From Actinomycetota bacterium (GTDB lineage Bacteria > Actinomycetota > Actinomycetes > Actinomycetales > Dermatophilaceae), in NCBI GenBank assembly GCA_020160805.1, contig JAIUPO010000003.1, forward strand, positions 1 to 64,000: DNA of 64,000 bases, read 5' to 3'. Numbering within the stretch: the first letter of the stretch is position 1; each line of letters begins with the position of its first letter. This document shows positions 1 to 8,540 of the stretch, one piece after another. A program made the translations under genes and the position numbers. The notes beneath the pieces are model-generated. The model worked only from the letters and a program-made list of their open reading frames with translations, searched no databases and was not told the origin of the DNA.

Positions 1-492
1 CCGCGGATCACCGCCGCACGCGTAGTCGGCGTACACGCCCCACACGGTGTCGAGGGTGTCGGGTTGCAGGTCCGGGGTTAGGCGCCGCATCTCGGCGTGT
101 GCCAGGGTCGCCGCTGCCACGGACGCTTGACCGGTGAGCACTGCGGCGCCGAGGGCTTCGCCGGGTTGACCAGCCGCGAGCGGCCCGGCCGCGCGCGTCA
201 CGGTGGCTGGCGCGACCGCGTCGGCCACTTTCACCAGGCTCGATGCGGACCGCGCCGTGTGTCGCGGCGAAACCGCCGCAACCCAATCCGTCGCCGTCAA
301 CGCCACCGCACCAGACCCGGGCAACCCGCGGGTCATGGCGTCGGAGACGATCGCGACTTCCGCCGCCTCACCCATCAACAGCAGCCGACCGATCTCGGTG
401 AGGAGTTCTTCGACCTCATCCCGCCCAGCGAGTGACACGCATTCGTGCACGGTGGCGAGGGCGTCGCGGCATTCCGCGACCCGCGCTAACAC
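1..492 (-). CDS. DUF222-type HNH endonuclease family protein, N-terminal part (truncated by window edge)
   Basis: The minus-strand frame is open from position 600 (after a TAG at 601-603) to the window edge, so only the N-terminal part is visible. The translation is rich in Ala, Val and Leu and carries helices of DUF222 type, such as ALGAAVLTGQASVAAATLAH followed by a run ending in VWGVYADYA. DUF222 precedes a C-terminal HNH nuclease domain in the abundant actinobacterial 13E12-like family; that domain would lie outside the window. No ATG is present in frame. A GTG at 492-490 is the best start but has only a weak ribosome binding site, so the true start is uncertain. The family call is from sequence character, not from a search. 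Confidence 0.6.
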   Translation of the reverse strand, partial: MLARVAECRDALATVHECVSLAGRDEVEELLTEIGRLLLMGEAAEVAIVSDAMTRGLPGSGAVALTATDWVAAVSPRHTARSASSLVKVADAVAPATVTRAAGPLAAGQPGEALGAAVLTGQASVAAATLAHAEMRRLTPDLQPDTLDTVWGVYADYACGGDPR

Positions 493-748
493 GACCGCGA
501 GACTCGGCCCGGAAGGGCCAGTTCCGGTGCTGTCGTGAGGGGTGATCGCTATAGTCGATGATACACCCGTTCGACCCCGTCGCGCAACCCCTGATGGTGA
601 CTATTTCCTTGGTGCGCAACATAATTCGGGTCATCGACGCAATATCAGAGTGGTCTGACAGCCTGTTGCGCGTGAGGCGGATGGGTCTCGTGCGCAGTGA
701 CGTCTTCGGGGGTCGCGCGTGCGTGGTTGCCGGTCGGGAGAGGACTGG

Positions 749-834
749 GGGAAGCCCGGAGGGGCAGTCGAGGAGCGGAGCCGAGCGAGGAACGAGCGAG
801 CGCAGCGACGAATCTCCTGCCCCGAGGGCTTCCC
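749..834 (-). terminator. Long hairpin downstream of recQ, likely terminator
   Basis: GGGAAGCCC (749-757) pairs with GGGCTTCCC (826-834), and GGGGCAG (761-767) pairs with CTGCCCC (817-823). The 49-nt loop is made of GAGCG-like repeats. It lies about 55 nt past the recQ stop. The rest of the roughly 400-bp gap between 492 and 890 shows no convincing gene. Confidence 0.55.
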
Positions 835-889
835 TGAGCCCGCGGTGCTGGAGGATGGGCGCCTGGCTCCTCGAACCAAGGCGCGGCAC

Positions 890-3049
890 TCAGCCGTCGA
901 TGGCGAGAACCAGAGGCAGGACAGCGGGGGCGCCGGCTTCACGGAGCACCCGGGTCGCCTCGGTCATCGTCCAGCGCGAGTTGACGTAGTCGTCCACCAG
1001 CAGCACCGGTCCCGGGATGCCAGCCAAAGCATCGGCGAGCGACGCACCCACGGCGAGCCGCTGCCATACGCCGGCCAGCCGGAAGGCGGAGTTGCCCCCC
1101 GCCTCACCGACCGGGCCGCCATCGACCAGATCGAGGTCACCGAGGTCGCGCAGGCGCCCGACCTCGGCGATCCCGGCCGCGAGTGACCGCACCAGGTGCG
1201 GACGAGCACGTGAGGGGATCGAGACCACCGCCACCGGCCGCTCCTGCCACCCCCATTCCTTGAGCACCTGCACGACGGCTCGAAACAACTCGGCTGGCAC
1301 GGGCTCGTCCGCCGCGAGGAGAGGTCGCAGCCGCTGACCCCAGCCGAGGTCCGACAGTCTGGCCAAGGCACGGCCTTCGGCGGCCTGCAATTCGGGCGCG
1401 ATCTTGCCTTTCAAGGTCACCCCGAGACGGTCCATGCCCGTCGGCCACATCGCCCGCGGCTCGAGGGGCACGCCGACCCGCGTCAACTGATCCCGGGCGG
1501 CGCCGATCACGCGATCGGGCACGTCGGTCGGGAACCAGACACCAGCGCAGTTGTCGCACCTCCCGCACGGCGCGGCGGTCTCGTCGTCCAAGGCCGCCTG
1601 CAGGAAAGCCATCCGGCACTCACCGCTACGTTCATACGCGAGCATTTGGTCCTGCTCAGCCTGCCGCTGCTGAGCCACCCAGGCGTAGCGCTCAGCGTCA
1701 TACGTCCACGCGTGCCCCGTCGACATCCAGCCACCCGAGACGCGGTTGACAGCGCCATCGACGTCGAGCACCTTCATCAGCAGTTCCAGCCGCGTCCGTC
1801 GAATATCGACGATGGTCTCGATGGCTGCGGTGGATAGCGGCCGACCGGCCTCCGCGAGCGCCGTGAGCACCGCACTCGCCTGCTCCTCGCGCGGCATAGA
1901 CACCGAGGCGAAGTAGCGCCAGATGTCCTGATCCTCCGGACCGGGCAGCAGTAGGACGTCGGCGCGCTCGGTGGCACGCCCGGCGCGACCGACCTGCTGG
2001 TAGTAGGCGACGGGCGACGAGGGTGCTCCCACGTGCACGACGAACCCGAGGTCGGGCTTGTCGAAGCCCATACCGAGTGCAGATGTCGCCACGAGCGCCT
2101 TGATGTGGTTGTGCCGCAACGAGTTTTCGAGTCGCTCGCGATCGGCGGGATCGGTCCGCCCGGTGTATGCCGCCACCTCGTGCCCCGCCGCCCGCAGCCC
2201 CGAGGCGATGTCCTCCGCACCGCTGACGGTCAGCGCATAGACGATCCCGCTGCCTGGAAGATCGCCGAGATGCGCGATCAGCCAGCCCAAGCGTTGCTCT
2301 GGACTCATCGAGCGCAGCACGCCCAGTCGCAACGAATCCCGAGCGAGCCCGCCGCGGATCGTCGTCACAGAACCCCCGCCAGTGGCCAGTTGCGCCTCGA
2401 CGTCACTGACCACTCGGGCATTGGCGGTGGCGGTGGTCGCCAGCACGGGCGTGTCCGGCGGCAGGCCGTCGAGCAGATCACGGATGCGGCGATAGTCGGG
2501 CCGGAAGTCGTGACCCCAGTCGCTGATGCAGTGCGCTTCGTCGACCACGAGCAGCCCGCACCGGCGCGCGAGATCGGGCAATTGCTCCTCGCGGAAGCGC
2601 GGGTTGTTGAGACGTTCCGGCGAGACGAGAAGCACGTCGACCTCGTCCGCCGCGAGAGCAGCACGCACGTCGTCCCAGTCGGTCGCATTGGCGGAGTTCA
2701 TCGTCACCGCTCGAATCCCCGCGCGCTCGGCGGCACCGATCTGGTCGCGCATGAGCGCGAGTAGGGGAGAGATGATGACCGTCGGGCCGGCGCCCTCAGC
2801 CCGGCGCAGCGCGGTGGCGACGAAATAGACCGCCGACTTCCCCCATCCGGTGCGCTGGATCACCAGCACCCGCGCCCGGCCAGCCACCAACGCCTCGATC
2901 GCGTCGAACTGCCCATCTCGGAATTGCGCATCCTCCCGCCCGACGAGCCGGCGCAGCGCGGCGGTGGCGCTGGACAGCAGGCGCGCGTGCGCGTCGCGCT
3001 CAGGCGTGCCGCGGTCAGCCTCGGTGGCGGAGGTGGCGAGTTTCGTCAT
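890..3049 (-). CDS. recQ: RecQ-family ATP-dependent DNA helicase with C-terminal phosphoribosyltransferase-like domain
   Basis: This 719-residue protein has SF2 helicase motifs in RecQ order. They are a Walker A written GWGKS (residues 68-72), a DEAH box followed by CISDWGHDFRPDYRRI, the TTATAN motif, and the ALGMGFDKPDLGFVVHVGAP and QQVGRAGRA motifs. A Cys cluster around CGRCDNC suggests the RecQ zinc site. The last 110 residues instead resemble a ComF-like phosphoribosyltransferase fold, ending in VLLVDDYVNSRWTMTEA and VLPLVLA; RecQ-Ct/HRDC domains of the E. coli type are absent. The ATG at 3049 is chosen because upstream codons are not family-like. TACGGT lies 7 nt ahead of it, so the mRNA may be leaderless. 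It unwinds DNA in repair; the role of the tail is unknown. Confidence 0.85.
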   Translation of the reverse strand: MTKLATSATEADRGTPERDAHARLLSSATAALRRLVGREDAQFRDGQFDAIEALVAGRARVLVIQRTGWGKSAVYFVATALRRAEGAGPTVIISPLLALMRDQIGAAERAGIRAVTMNSANATDWDDVRAALAADEVDVLLVSPERLNNPRFREEQLPDLARRCGLLVVDEAHCISDWGHDFRPDYRRIRDLLDGLPPDTPVLATTATANARVVSDVEAQLATGGGSVTTIRGGLARDSLRLGVLRSMSPEQRLGWLIAHLGDLPGSGIVYALTVSGAEDIASGLRAAGHEVAAYTGRTDPADRERLENSLRHNHIKALVATSALGMGFDKPDLGFVVHVGAPSSPVAYYQQVGRAGRATERADVLLLPGPEDQDIWRYFASVSMPREEQASAVLTALAEAGRPLSTAAIETIVDIRRTRLELLMKVLDVDGAVNRVSGGWMSTGHAWTYDAERYAWVAQQRQAEQDQMLAYERSGECRMAFLQAALDDETAAPCGRCDNCAGVWFPTDVPDRVIGAARDQLTRVGVPLEPRAMWPTGMDRLGVTLKGKIAPELQAAEGRALARLSDLGWGQRLRPLLAADEPVPAELFRAVVQVLKEWGWQERPVAVVSIPSRARPHLVRSLAAGIAEVGRLRDLGDLDLVDGGPVGEAGGNSAFRLAGVWQRLAVGASLADALAGIPGPVLLVDDYVNSRWTMTEATRVLREAGAPAVLPLVLAIDG

Positions 3050-3107
3050 ACCCAAGACCGTATGCCGCGCCACCGACAACCCCGCCGTCCGCCAATGGCA
3101 GCCACGC

Positions 3108-3179
3108 TCATGGGAGACAACATGGACATACGCAACGGTAATGATCCGTTGCGTATGTCCACGTTCCGGCAATGGGCGG
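3108..3179. repeat. 72-bp dispersed palindromic repeat, copy 1
   Basis: The centre is a perfect 15-bp-arm inverted repeat: GGACATACGCAACGG (3124-3138), loop TAATGAT, CCGTTGCGTATGTCC (3146-3160). The full 72 bp match the reverse complement of 61105-61176 with three mismatches, all C/G swaps. It sits in the gap between the DUF6891-like gene and recQ. Confidence 0.85.
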
Positions 3180-3203
3180 AAAAGTGCACCGCCGCAACCC
3201 GAC

Positions 3204-3854
3204 TCAGTCGTCGATGGGGAACTCGTAGAGCAGCGGCTGAGACTCGATGCGGGCGTCGGTGCTGCCGGTCCACTCGACCGGCAGGTCGGCGGCGCGCAGG
3301 ATGTCGACGATCTCCTGCCCGATCGCGCGAGCAGCCGCATCATCACGGTCGCCGAAAACACCGAAGCCGACGAACAGGTGCCCGGTCATCACCAACCGGT
3401 CGATGTCCTGGGTGTGCACATAGGCGTAGCCGCGCACCGAATAGCCCTCGTCCCGGGCAACCTCGGCGAGCTCCGCGGCATACTCCACCGCCTCGCCGGT
3501 GTCGAACCCGTCGCCCCACGACATGACGATGCCGCGGCTCAGCAGCAGCTCCGGCAGCGCGGTCAGGAAGGCCGCGTCATAGGACACATCGGTCACCACG
3601 CGGCGGTATTCCGCGAGCACCCGATCGAAGATCGCCGGCACGTCGTCGGCACTTGCCGGCCCGTCCGGGTAGTAGTCGTCAATATCCTCCGCCGTCTCCA
3701 CGAAGTGGTCGCGGATCTCGTCGGTGTCCTCCCACACCCCGCCCGCCAGCCGCAGCATGATGTCGCCAGCGAAGGTCTCCTCGCTCGGCGGGTAGGCGCT
3801 CTGGAACGTGGCGTGACCCCGGGTGACCGGCTCGCGAGGCATGGGTTCAGTCAT
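3204..3854 (-). CDS. DUF6891-like protein of unknown function
   Basis: A 216-residue soluble protein with no signal peptide or membrane segment. Its order of segments resembles the DUF6891 family as I remember it: an acidic N-terminal helical part, a central RGIVMSWGDGF-like strand, a GYAYVHTQDIDRLV segment, a hydrophobic LFVGFGVF strand and a C-terminal PVEWTGSTDARI segment. No catalytic motif is recognisable. The ATG at 3854 is preferred over one 12 nt upstream. It lies in the same direction as, and downstream of, the pxp operon, 21 nt past the pxpC stop, so read-through is possible. Its own 3' side carries the palindromic repeat. Confidence 0.6.
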   Translation of the reverse strand: MTEPMPREPVTRGHATFQSAYPPSEETFAGDIMLRLAGGVWEDTDEIRDHFVETAEDIDDYYPDGPASADDVPAIFDRVLAEYRRVVTDVSYDAAFLTALPELLLSRGIVMSWGDGFDTGEAVEYAAELAEVARDEGYSVRGYAYVHTQDIDRLVMTGHLFVGFGVFGDRDDAAARAIGQEIVDILRAADLPVEWTGSTDARIESQPLLYEFPIDD

Positions 3855-3875
3855 GCGCCTATCCAACCCAATCCC

Positions 3876-4730
3876 TTAGCCGCACAGGGCGAACCGCACC
3901 GACATTCCCGGCACGAGTTGGGCTGCCGCGTCCGCAGCAGCAGGCGTCAGCACCAGCGGCACGGGGTAGCCACCCGTCGCCGGGTGATCACTGAGAAAGA
4001 TGATCGGTCGCCCACCAGCGGGGATCTGCACGGCGCCACGCACCATCCCTTCGCTCGGCAACTCCGCGTCCGTCATCCGGTGGATGGCCGGCCCGTCCAG
4101 GCGTATGCCCGTGCGGTCCAGTTCGCCGGTGACCTCGAAGGCCGCACCCAGCAGCGTCGCGAGGACTGCCTCATCGAACCAGCCCGCGCGCGGCCCCAGG
4201 GTGGCCGCGAGGGTCAGCTCGCCGGTCGCGGGCGGCGGCACCGCGGCATGCTCCACCACGGGATGTTTGCCGGGGGCTCGCCCCACCGGAACCCGCTCGC
4301 CGGCCCTCAGGGGCGCGCCGAGGTCCCCGAGTCGGCTGTATGCCCGTGACCCCAGCACCACCGTCGTCGCGACGCCGCCGGCGACGGCCAGATATGAACG
4401 CAGGCCCGCCGTGGGCGCGCCGATCTCTAGGCGCTCACCGCGCCGCCATGACTCCGGCGCATTCGTCCCCACCGCGCGGCCGCCGATCCGGACGGACCCA
4501 ACCGCGCCGGTGACGGCCACGAGGAGGCCGCGCTCGGCATACGCCTGGAAGCCGCCGGCGGTGACCTCGATCCCAGCAGCATCCTCCGGATTCCCGACAA
4601 GCCGGTTCGCCAGGCGCAGCGCGCCGCGATCCGCGGCCCCGCCACGACTGACGCCGAGCCGCGCGTACCCCCGCCGCCCGAGGTCCTGCACCGACGCCAT
4701 CATGCCGGGCGCTTCGATCACGAAACTCAT
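3876..4730 (-). CDS. pxpC: 5-oxoprolinase subunit C (biotin-dependent carboxyltransferase/KipA family)
   Basis: A 284-residue protein starting MSFVIEAPGMMASVQDLGRR, the typical opening of the KipA/PxpC family. GVSRGGAADRGALRLANRLVG follows a few residues later and a PxxSDHPATGGYP segment lies near the end (IIFLSDHPATGGYPVPLVL region). With PxpA and PxpB it forms the ATP-dependent enzyme that opens 5-oxoproline (pyroglutamate) to glutamate in the cytoplasm. The start codon overlaps the pxpB stop by ATGA (4727-4730), indicating translational coupling. The length matches the usual stand-alone subunit, so there is no fusion. It is the last of three consecutive pxp genes transcribed leftward. Confidence 0.9.
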   Translation of the reverse strand: MSFVIEAPGMMASVQDLGRRGYARLGVSRGGAADRGALRLANRLVGNPEDAAGIEVTAGGFQAYAERGLLVAVTGAVGSVRIGGRAVGTNAPESWRRGERLEIGAPTAGLRSYLAVAGGVATTVVLGSRAYSRLGDLGAPLRAGERVPVGRAPGKHPVVEHAAVPPPATGELTLAATLGPRAGWFDEAVLATLLGAAFEVTGELDRTGIRLDGPAIHRMTDAELPSEGMVRGAVQIPAGGRPIIFLSDHPATGGYPVPLVLTPAAADAAAQLVPGMSVRFALCG

Positions 4731-5353
4731 GGCGCCACCGCCACGAACCGCACGTGCCGCCCAGGCACGAGCAAAGCTGGCTCGGGTCGTGCGGCGTCCC
4801 ACAGGACCGCGTCCGTTCGGCCGATGAGCTGCCAGCCGCCGGGGGAGTCGCGCGGATAGATGCCGCCGAACTCCCCAGCCAGCGCCACCGATCCCGCCGG
4901 GACGCGCACCCGAGGCTCGGCCCGCCGCGGCACCTCCAGCGAGCCGTCGCCGAGGAGGTAGGCGAAGCCGGGGGCAAACCCCGCAAACCCGACCCGCCAG
5001 GGGCATGCCGTATGCCGTCCCACCACCTCCGCGGGTGCAATCCCCAGGTGCCGGGCGACGTCATCCAGGTCCGGCCCGTCATAGACGACGGGAATCTCGA
5101 TGACCGCGCTCGCCTCCGCGGGCCGCGGGGACGCAGGCCGGGAAGCCACGCGCCGTAAGTGCCCGGCGAGCAGATCAGGGCCGGTCACTAATGGGTCGAA
5201 AATGACCAATACGGTCCGCGCCGCGGGCACCGTCTCGACGACCCCGTGGATCGCGGCGGCGCCGACCGCCGCATCGAAGTCCAGCGCCGCATCCAGCGAA
5301 TCGAATTGCGCCAGAAGCGCTTCGGAGCCACACGGCAACAGCTGCACCGGCAC
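4727..5353 (-). CDS. pxpB: 5-oxoprolinase subunit B (KipI/allophanate hydrolase subunit 1 family)
   Basis: A 208-residue protein with the PxpB signatures VPAARTVLVIFDPL, a PVVYDGPDLDDVA segment, the FAGFAPGFAYL motif and the C-terminal GGIYPRDSPGGWQLIGRT motif. It is the partner of PxpC in ATP-dependent 5-oxoproline cleavage; homologues were first described as sporulation kinase inhibitors (KipI). The GTG start at 5353 follows the pxpA stop with no gap (TGAGTG), and its own stop overlaps the pxpC start. This supports a tightly coupled pxpA-pxpB-pxpC operon. Confidence 0.92.
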   Translation of the reverse strand: MPVQLLPCGSEALLAQFDSLDAALDFDAAVGAAAIHGVVETVPAARTVLVIFDPLVTGPDLLAGHLRRVASRPASPRPAEASAVIEIPVVYDGPDLDDVARHLGIAPAEVVGRHTACPWRVGFAGFAPGFAYLLGDGSLEVPRRAEPRVRVPAGSVALAGEFGGIYPRDSPGGWQLIGRTDAVLWDAARPEPALLVPGRHVRFVAVAP

Positions 5354-6115
5354 TCACTCCGCCACGAAAGCGGCCAGTCGCACCCCGGCGGCCTCCAGAG
5401 CCGCGCGCACCGCACGGGCGCTCGCCAGCGCGCCGGGGGAGTCGCCGTGCACGCACAGGCTCTCGACGGCTGCCGGGACCGGCGATCCGTCGACGGCGTC
5501 CACGAGGCGTTCACGCGCCATACGCACCGCCCGGGCGGACATCGCCGACTCCTCGACAAAGGCGCCCACCTCCGAGCGCGGCACCAAAGTGCCCTGAGCG
5601 GTGTAGCCGCGGTCCACGAAACCCTCTGCGACAGTGCGCAATCCAGCATCCGCTGCGAGGGCGAGCCAGCGGGACCCGGGCAGGCCGAGGACGTCGAGCT
5701 GCCCGTCATACGACAAGACGGCGGTCACCAAGGCCGCCGCCTGCGCCTCGTGATGCACCACCGCGTTGTAGAGCGCGCCGTGTGGCTTCACATAGGACAC
5801 CCGCGTCCCCGCCGCCCGGGCAAAGGCCTCCAACGCCCCGATCTGATAGATCACGTCCGCCGTCAGAACGGCCGACTCGACCTCGATGAACCGCCGCCCG
5901 AAACCCGCCAGGTCCCGATAGGACACCTGCGCCCCGATCGCCACGCCCCGCTCCGCCGCCAACCGGCAGACGCGCTGCATCGTCGCGGGATCGCCCGCGT
6001 GGAAGCCGCACGCGACATTCGCGCTGGTGACGACATCGAGCAAGCCGGCGTCGTCCGTCAGCGACCACCGCCCGAAACCCTCCCCGATGTCGGCATTGAG
6101 ATCAATCGTGCTCAC
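5354..6115 (-). CDS. pxpA: 5-oxoprolinase subunit A (LamB/YcsF family)
   Basis: A 253-residue protein opening IDLNADIGEGFGRW, the signature of the LamB/YcsF family. It continues with VACGFHAGDP, a YVKPHGALYN motif and the C-terminal LCVHGDSP motif. It is the third component of the bacterial 5-oxoprolinase that recycles or salvages pyroglutamate. It is first in the pxpABC operon. The GTG start at 6115 has GACAAT exactly six bases upstream (6127-6122), consistent with a leaderless transcript beginning at the start codon; there is no Shine-Dalgarno sequence. Confidence 0.93.
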   Translation of the reverse strand: MSTIDLNADIGEGFGRWSLTDDAGLLDVVTSANVACGFHAGDPATMQRVCRLAAERGVAIGAQVSYRDLAGFGRRFIEVESAVLTADVIYQIGALEAFARAAGTRVSYVKPHGALYNAVVHHEAQAAALVTAVLSYDGQLDVLGLPGSRWLALAADAGLRTVAEGFVDRGYTAQGTLVPRSEVGAFVEESAMSARAVRMARERLVDAVDGSPVPAAVESLCVHGDSPGALASARAVRAALEAAGVRLAAFVAE

Positions 6116-6121
6116 CCGCCC

Positions 6122-6127
6122 ATTGTC
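6122..6127 (-). promoter_or_regulatory. -10 hexamer for leaderless pxpA mRNA
   Basis: GACAAT lies 6 nt upstream of the pxpA GTG. The same hexamer at the same distance precedes def and dapF. Confidence 0.5.
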
Positions 6128-6137
6128 GCGCGACGAC

Positions 6138-6821
6138 CTACGGCTCCCCGATGTCGAGGGTCACCGCAACGATCGCCCCGTCGACCAGGAAGGCGTCGAC
6201 GCTGAACCACTGGATACAGCTGTCGATCGTGCCCTCCGCGGGGGTGAGGCTGATCCGGTCCGCGCTCGCCAGCGATTCCGGCGCCGGGCTGGCGTTCCCG
6301 AAGCAGTTTGTATGCGGACCGCCCGCCACAGCGAACGCCTCCCGTGGATCCGTCGGGGCGCCCGGCCGGTCTAGGAAGGCGCGCGCGGTCGCCAACGCCG
6401 AGAACGGTCCGACGCTGGCCCGAAAGAGGTTGTCCGGCGGCGTGATCCGCCATCGGTCGGGATTCGCCAGGTCGCCTCTGGGGACTTGTTGATAGAGCGT
6501 CGGGCCGAGCCCCAGGCGCACCGTGTCCGCAAAGGGCACCGCGGCAGCCGCGGTCTCGCTGGGGTTGAGGAGGAAGGCGGTGAACGGCTCCACCGCGCCC
6601 GGAAGCGTGGGCGCAGATGTGGTGTGCGTCGCCGACGACGTGGCCGACGACGTGGCCGATGCCGTCGGCAACAACGTGGCCGCCGACGCCGGCGGCGACG
6701 AGGTCCCCGAGGTGCCCCCGGTGGGCGCGGCAGCGCCCGACCCGCACGCCACAACACCAGCGGCAACCGCCGCCAGAACCACTGCAGACGGTGAGCGGCG
6801 AACGAGCTGGTGCGGCGTCAT
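6138..6821 (-). CDS. Secreted lipoprotein of unknown function
   Basis: A 227-residue protein with a lipoprotein signal: Arg-Arg near the N terminus, a hydrophobic stretch and the lipobox VVAC, so Cys 26 is the predicted lipidated residue. A Ser/Thr/Ala-rich linker with SATSSATSSAT-type repeats (about residues 28-75) separates the anchor from a compact domain. That domain carries two Cys residues (HTNCFG and DSCIQWF) that could form a disulfide. No known enzymatic motif is visible. It is divergent from miaB with a 62-bp gap and convergent to nothing; it ends 16 nt before the pxpA promoter region. Confidence 0.75.
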   Translation of the reverse strand: MTPHQLVRRSPSAVVLAAVAAGVVACGSGAAAPTGGTSGTSSPPASAATLLPTASATSSATSSATHTTSAPTLPGAVEPFTAFLLNPSETAAAAVPFADTVRLGLGPTLYQQVPRGDLANPDRWRITPPDNLFRASVGPFSALATARAFLDRPGAPTDPREAFAVAGGPHTNCFGNASPAPESLASADRISLTPAEGTIDSCIQWFSVDAFLVDGAIVAVTLDIGEP

Positions 6822-6883
6822 ACCTCCTGCACGCGCGAGCGGGGGAGGGGGTTGACGGGCGCAGCACGTACCCTTGACGGGCG

Positions 6884-8404
6884 ATGAATGAGAAGTACTA
6901 CGACGTCCGCACCCACGGCTGCCAGATGAACGTCCACGACTCCGAGCGGCTCTCGGGCCTGCTCGAGACGGCGGGCTATGTCGACATCGCCAGCCTCCCG
7001 GCGGGCGAGCGGCCCGAGGTGGCCGATGTCGTGGTCTTCAACACCTGCGCGGTGCGCGAGAACGCGGACAACAAGCTCTACGGCAATCTCGGCACCCTGC
7101 GCCAGGCCAAGCTCAAGAAGCCCGACCTGCAGATCGCGGTCGGCGGCTGCCTGGCGCAAAAGGACCGCGGCGCCATCGTCGAGCGCGCCCCGTGGGTCGA
7201 TGTCGTCTTCGGCACCCACAACATCGGCTCGCTCCCGGCGTTGCTCGACCGCGCCCGCCACAACAAGCGCGCCGAGGTCGAAATCCTCGAATCCCTGGAG
7301 GTCTTCCCTTCCACCCTCCCCACGCGCCGCGACAGCGCGTATGCCGGGTGGGTCTCGATCTCGGTCGGCTGCAACAACACGTGCACTTTCTGCATCGTCC
7401 CCAGCCTGCGCGGCAAGGAGCAGGACCGCCGCCCCGGCGAGATCCTCGCTGAGATCGAAGCCCTTGTCTCCCAGGGAGTTATCGAGGTAACGCTGCTCGG
7501 CCAGAATGTCAACACCTATGGGGTGGAGTTCGGCGACAAGGGCGCCTTCGCCAAGCTGCTGCGCGCCTGCGGCGACATCGAGGGGCTCGAGCGGGTGCGC
7601 TTCACCAGCCCGCACCCGGCGGCGTTCACGGATGACGTCATCGACGCGATGGCCTCGACCCCCAATGTCATGCCGCAACTGCACATGCCGCTGCAGTCCG
7701 GATCAGACCGGGTCCTGAAGGCGATGCGCCGCAGCTACCGCTCGGAGAAGTTCCTCGGCATCCTCGACAAGGTCCGCGCGCAGATCCCGCACGCGGCGAT
7801 CACGACCGACATCATCGTCGGCTTTCCCGGCGAGACCGATGCCGACTTCGACGAGACGCTGAGGGTTGTCGCGGCCTCCCGGTTCTCCTCGGCCTTCACC
7901 TTCCAGTACTCCATCCGCCCCGGCACACCCGCCGCCACGATGCCCGACCAACTCCCGAAAGCCGTTGTGCAGGAACGCTTTGACCGGCTCATCGCGCTGC
8001 AGGAGGACATCTCCTGGGCCGAGAACCGCACGCAGGAGGGCCGTGAAGTCGAGGTCCTCGTTGCCCCTGGTGAGGGCCGCAAGGACGAGGCGACCGCGCG
8101 GATGTCGGGCCGCGCCCGCGACAACCGGCTCGTGCACTTCTCTGTGCCCGAGGGCGCGGATCGCGCTCGCCCCGGCGACCTCGTCACCGTCGGCGTCACC
8201 TATGGCGCTCCCCACCACCTGATCGCCGACTCGGGCATTCAGGGCGGGGCGTATGCCGTGCGCCGCAGCCCCGGCGGCGACGCCTGGGCCGCCCTCAACG
8301 AGGGCGCCCCCCCTGCGGGCGCCCCGCGCGTCAAGCCCGCCGTCTCCTTGGGTATGCCGTCCCTCGGCGCCCCGCCCCGCATCGCCGCTCCCTCCTGCAG
8401 CTAG
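6884..8404 (+). CDS. miaB: tRNA-2-methylthio-N6-dimethylallyladenosine synthase
   Basis: A radical-SAM methylthiotransferase of 506 residues that converts i6A37 to ms2i6A37 in tRNAs reading UNN codons. The MTTase N-terminal domain supplies Cys13 (HGCQMN), Cys55 (FNTCAVREN) and Cys89 (GGCLAQ) for one [4Fe-4S] cluster. The radical SAM motif CNNTCTFC supplies Cys163, Cys167 and Cys170. A TRAM-like region follows (about 370-445), then a Pro/Ala-rich tail longer than in enterobacterial MiaB. Together with miaA, 1.7 kb downstream, it gives the complete pathway. TACCCT at 6869 may be its -10 element. Confidence 0.96.
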   Translation: MNEKYYDVRTHGCQMNVHDSERLSGLLETAGYVDIASLPAGERPEVADVVVFNTCAVRENADNKLYGNLGTLRQAKLKKPDLQIAVGGCLAQKDRGAIVERAPWVDVVFGTHNIGSLPALLDRARHNKRAEVEILESLEVFPSTLPTRRDSAYAGWVSISVGCNNTCTFCIVPSLRGKEQDRRPGEILAEIEALVSQGVIEVTLLGQNVNTYGVEFGDKGAFAKLLRACGDIEGLERVRFTSPHPAAFTDDVIDAMASTPNVMPQLHMPLQSGSDRVLKAMRRSYRSEKFLGILDKVRAQIPHAAITTDIIVGFPGETDADFDETLRVVAASRFSSAFTFQYSIRPGTPAATMPDQLPKAVVQERFDRLIALQEDISWAENRTQEGREVEVLVAPGEGRKDEATARMSGRARDNRLVHFSVPEGADRARPGDLVTVGVTYGAPHHLIADSGIQGGAYAVRRSPGGDAWAALNEGAPPAGAPRVKPAVSLGMPSLGAPPRIAAPSCS

Positions 8405-8473
8405 GCCACCCCGGCTGGCCACGTGCAACCCAGCCGTACGGCATACGTCCTGGTCAGGCCGGTTAAAGCCGAA

Positions 8474-8506
8474 CCGCCGCCAGAGCGCGTGCGCGCCCGG
8501 CGGCGG
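8474..8506. terminator. Bidirectional terminator between miaB and the helical-repeat gene
   Basis: CCGCCGCC (8474-8481) pairs with GGCGGCGG (8499-8506), with an inner GCGCG/CGCGC stem. It is placed between two convergent genes. Confidence 0.6.
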
Positions 8507-8540
8507 TGTCGAGTCGGGTGGTCAGGCCCGACGGAAAGGA

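Noticed and set aside
3108-3179. Short peptide encoded by the 72-bp repeat
   Set aside because: Both copies can be read as similar short peptides in one frame, but the frames have no start or binding site in common and run into different sequence. The palindrome explains the conservation.
2850-4349. 499-codon plus-strand open frame across recQ, DUF6891-like gene and pxpC
   Set aside because: It crosses three genes and the palindromic repeat; no family similarity is visible.
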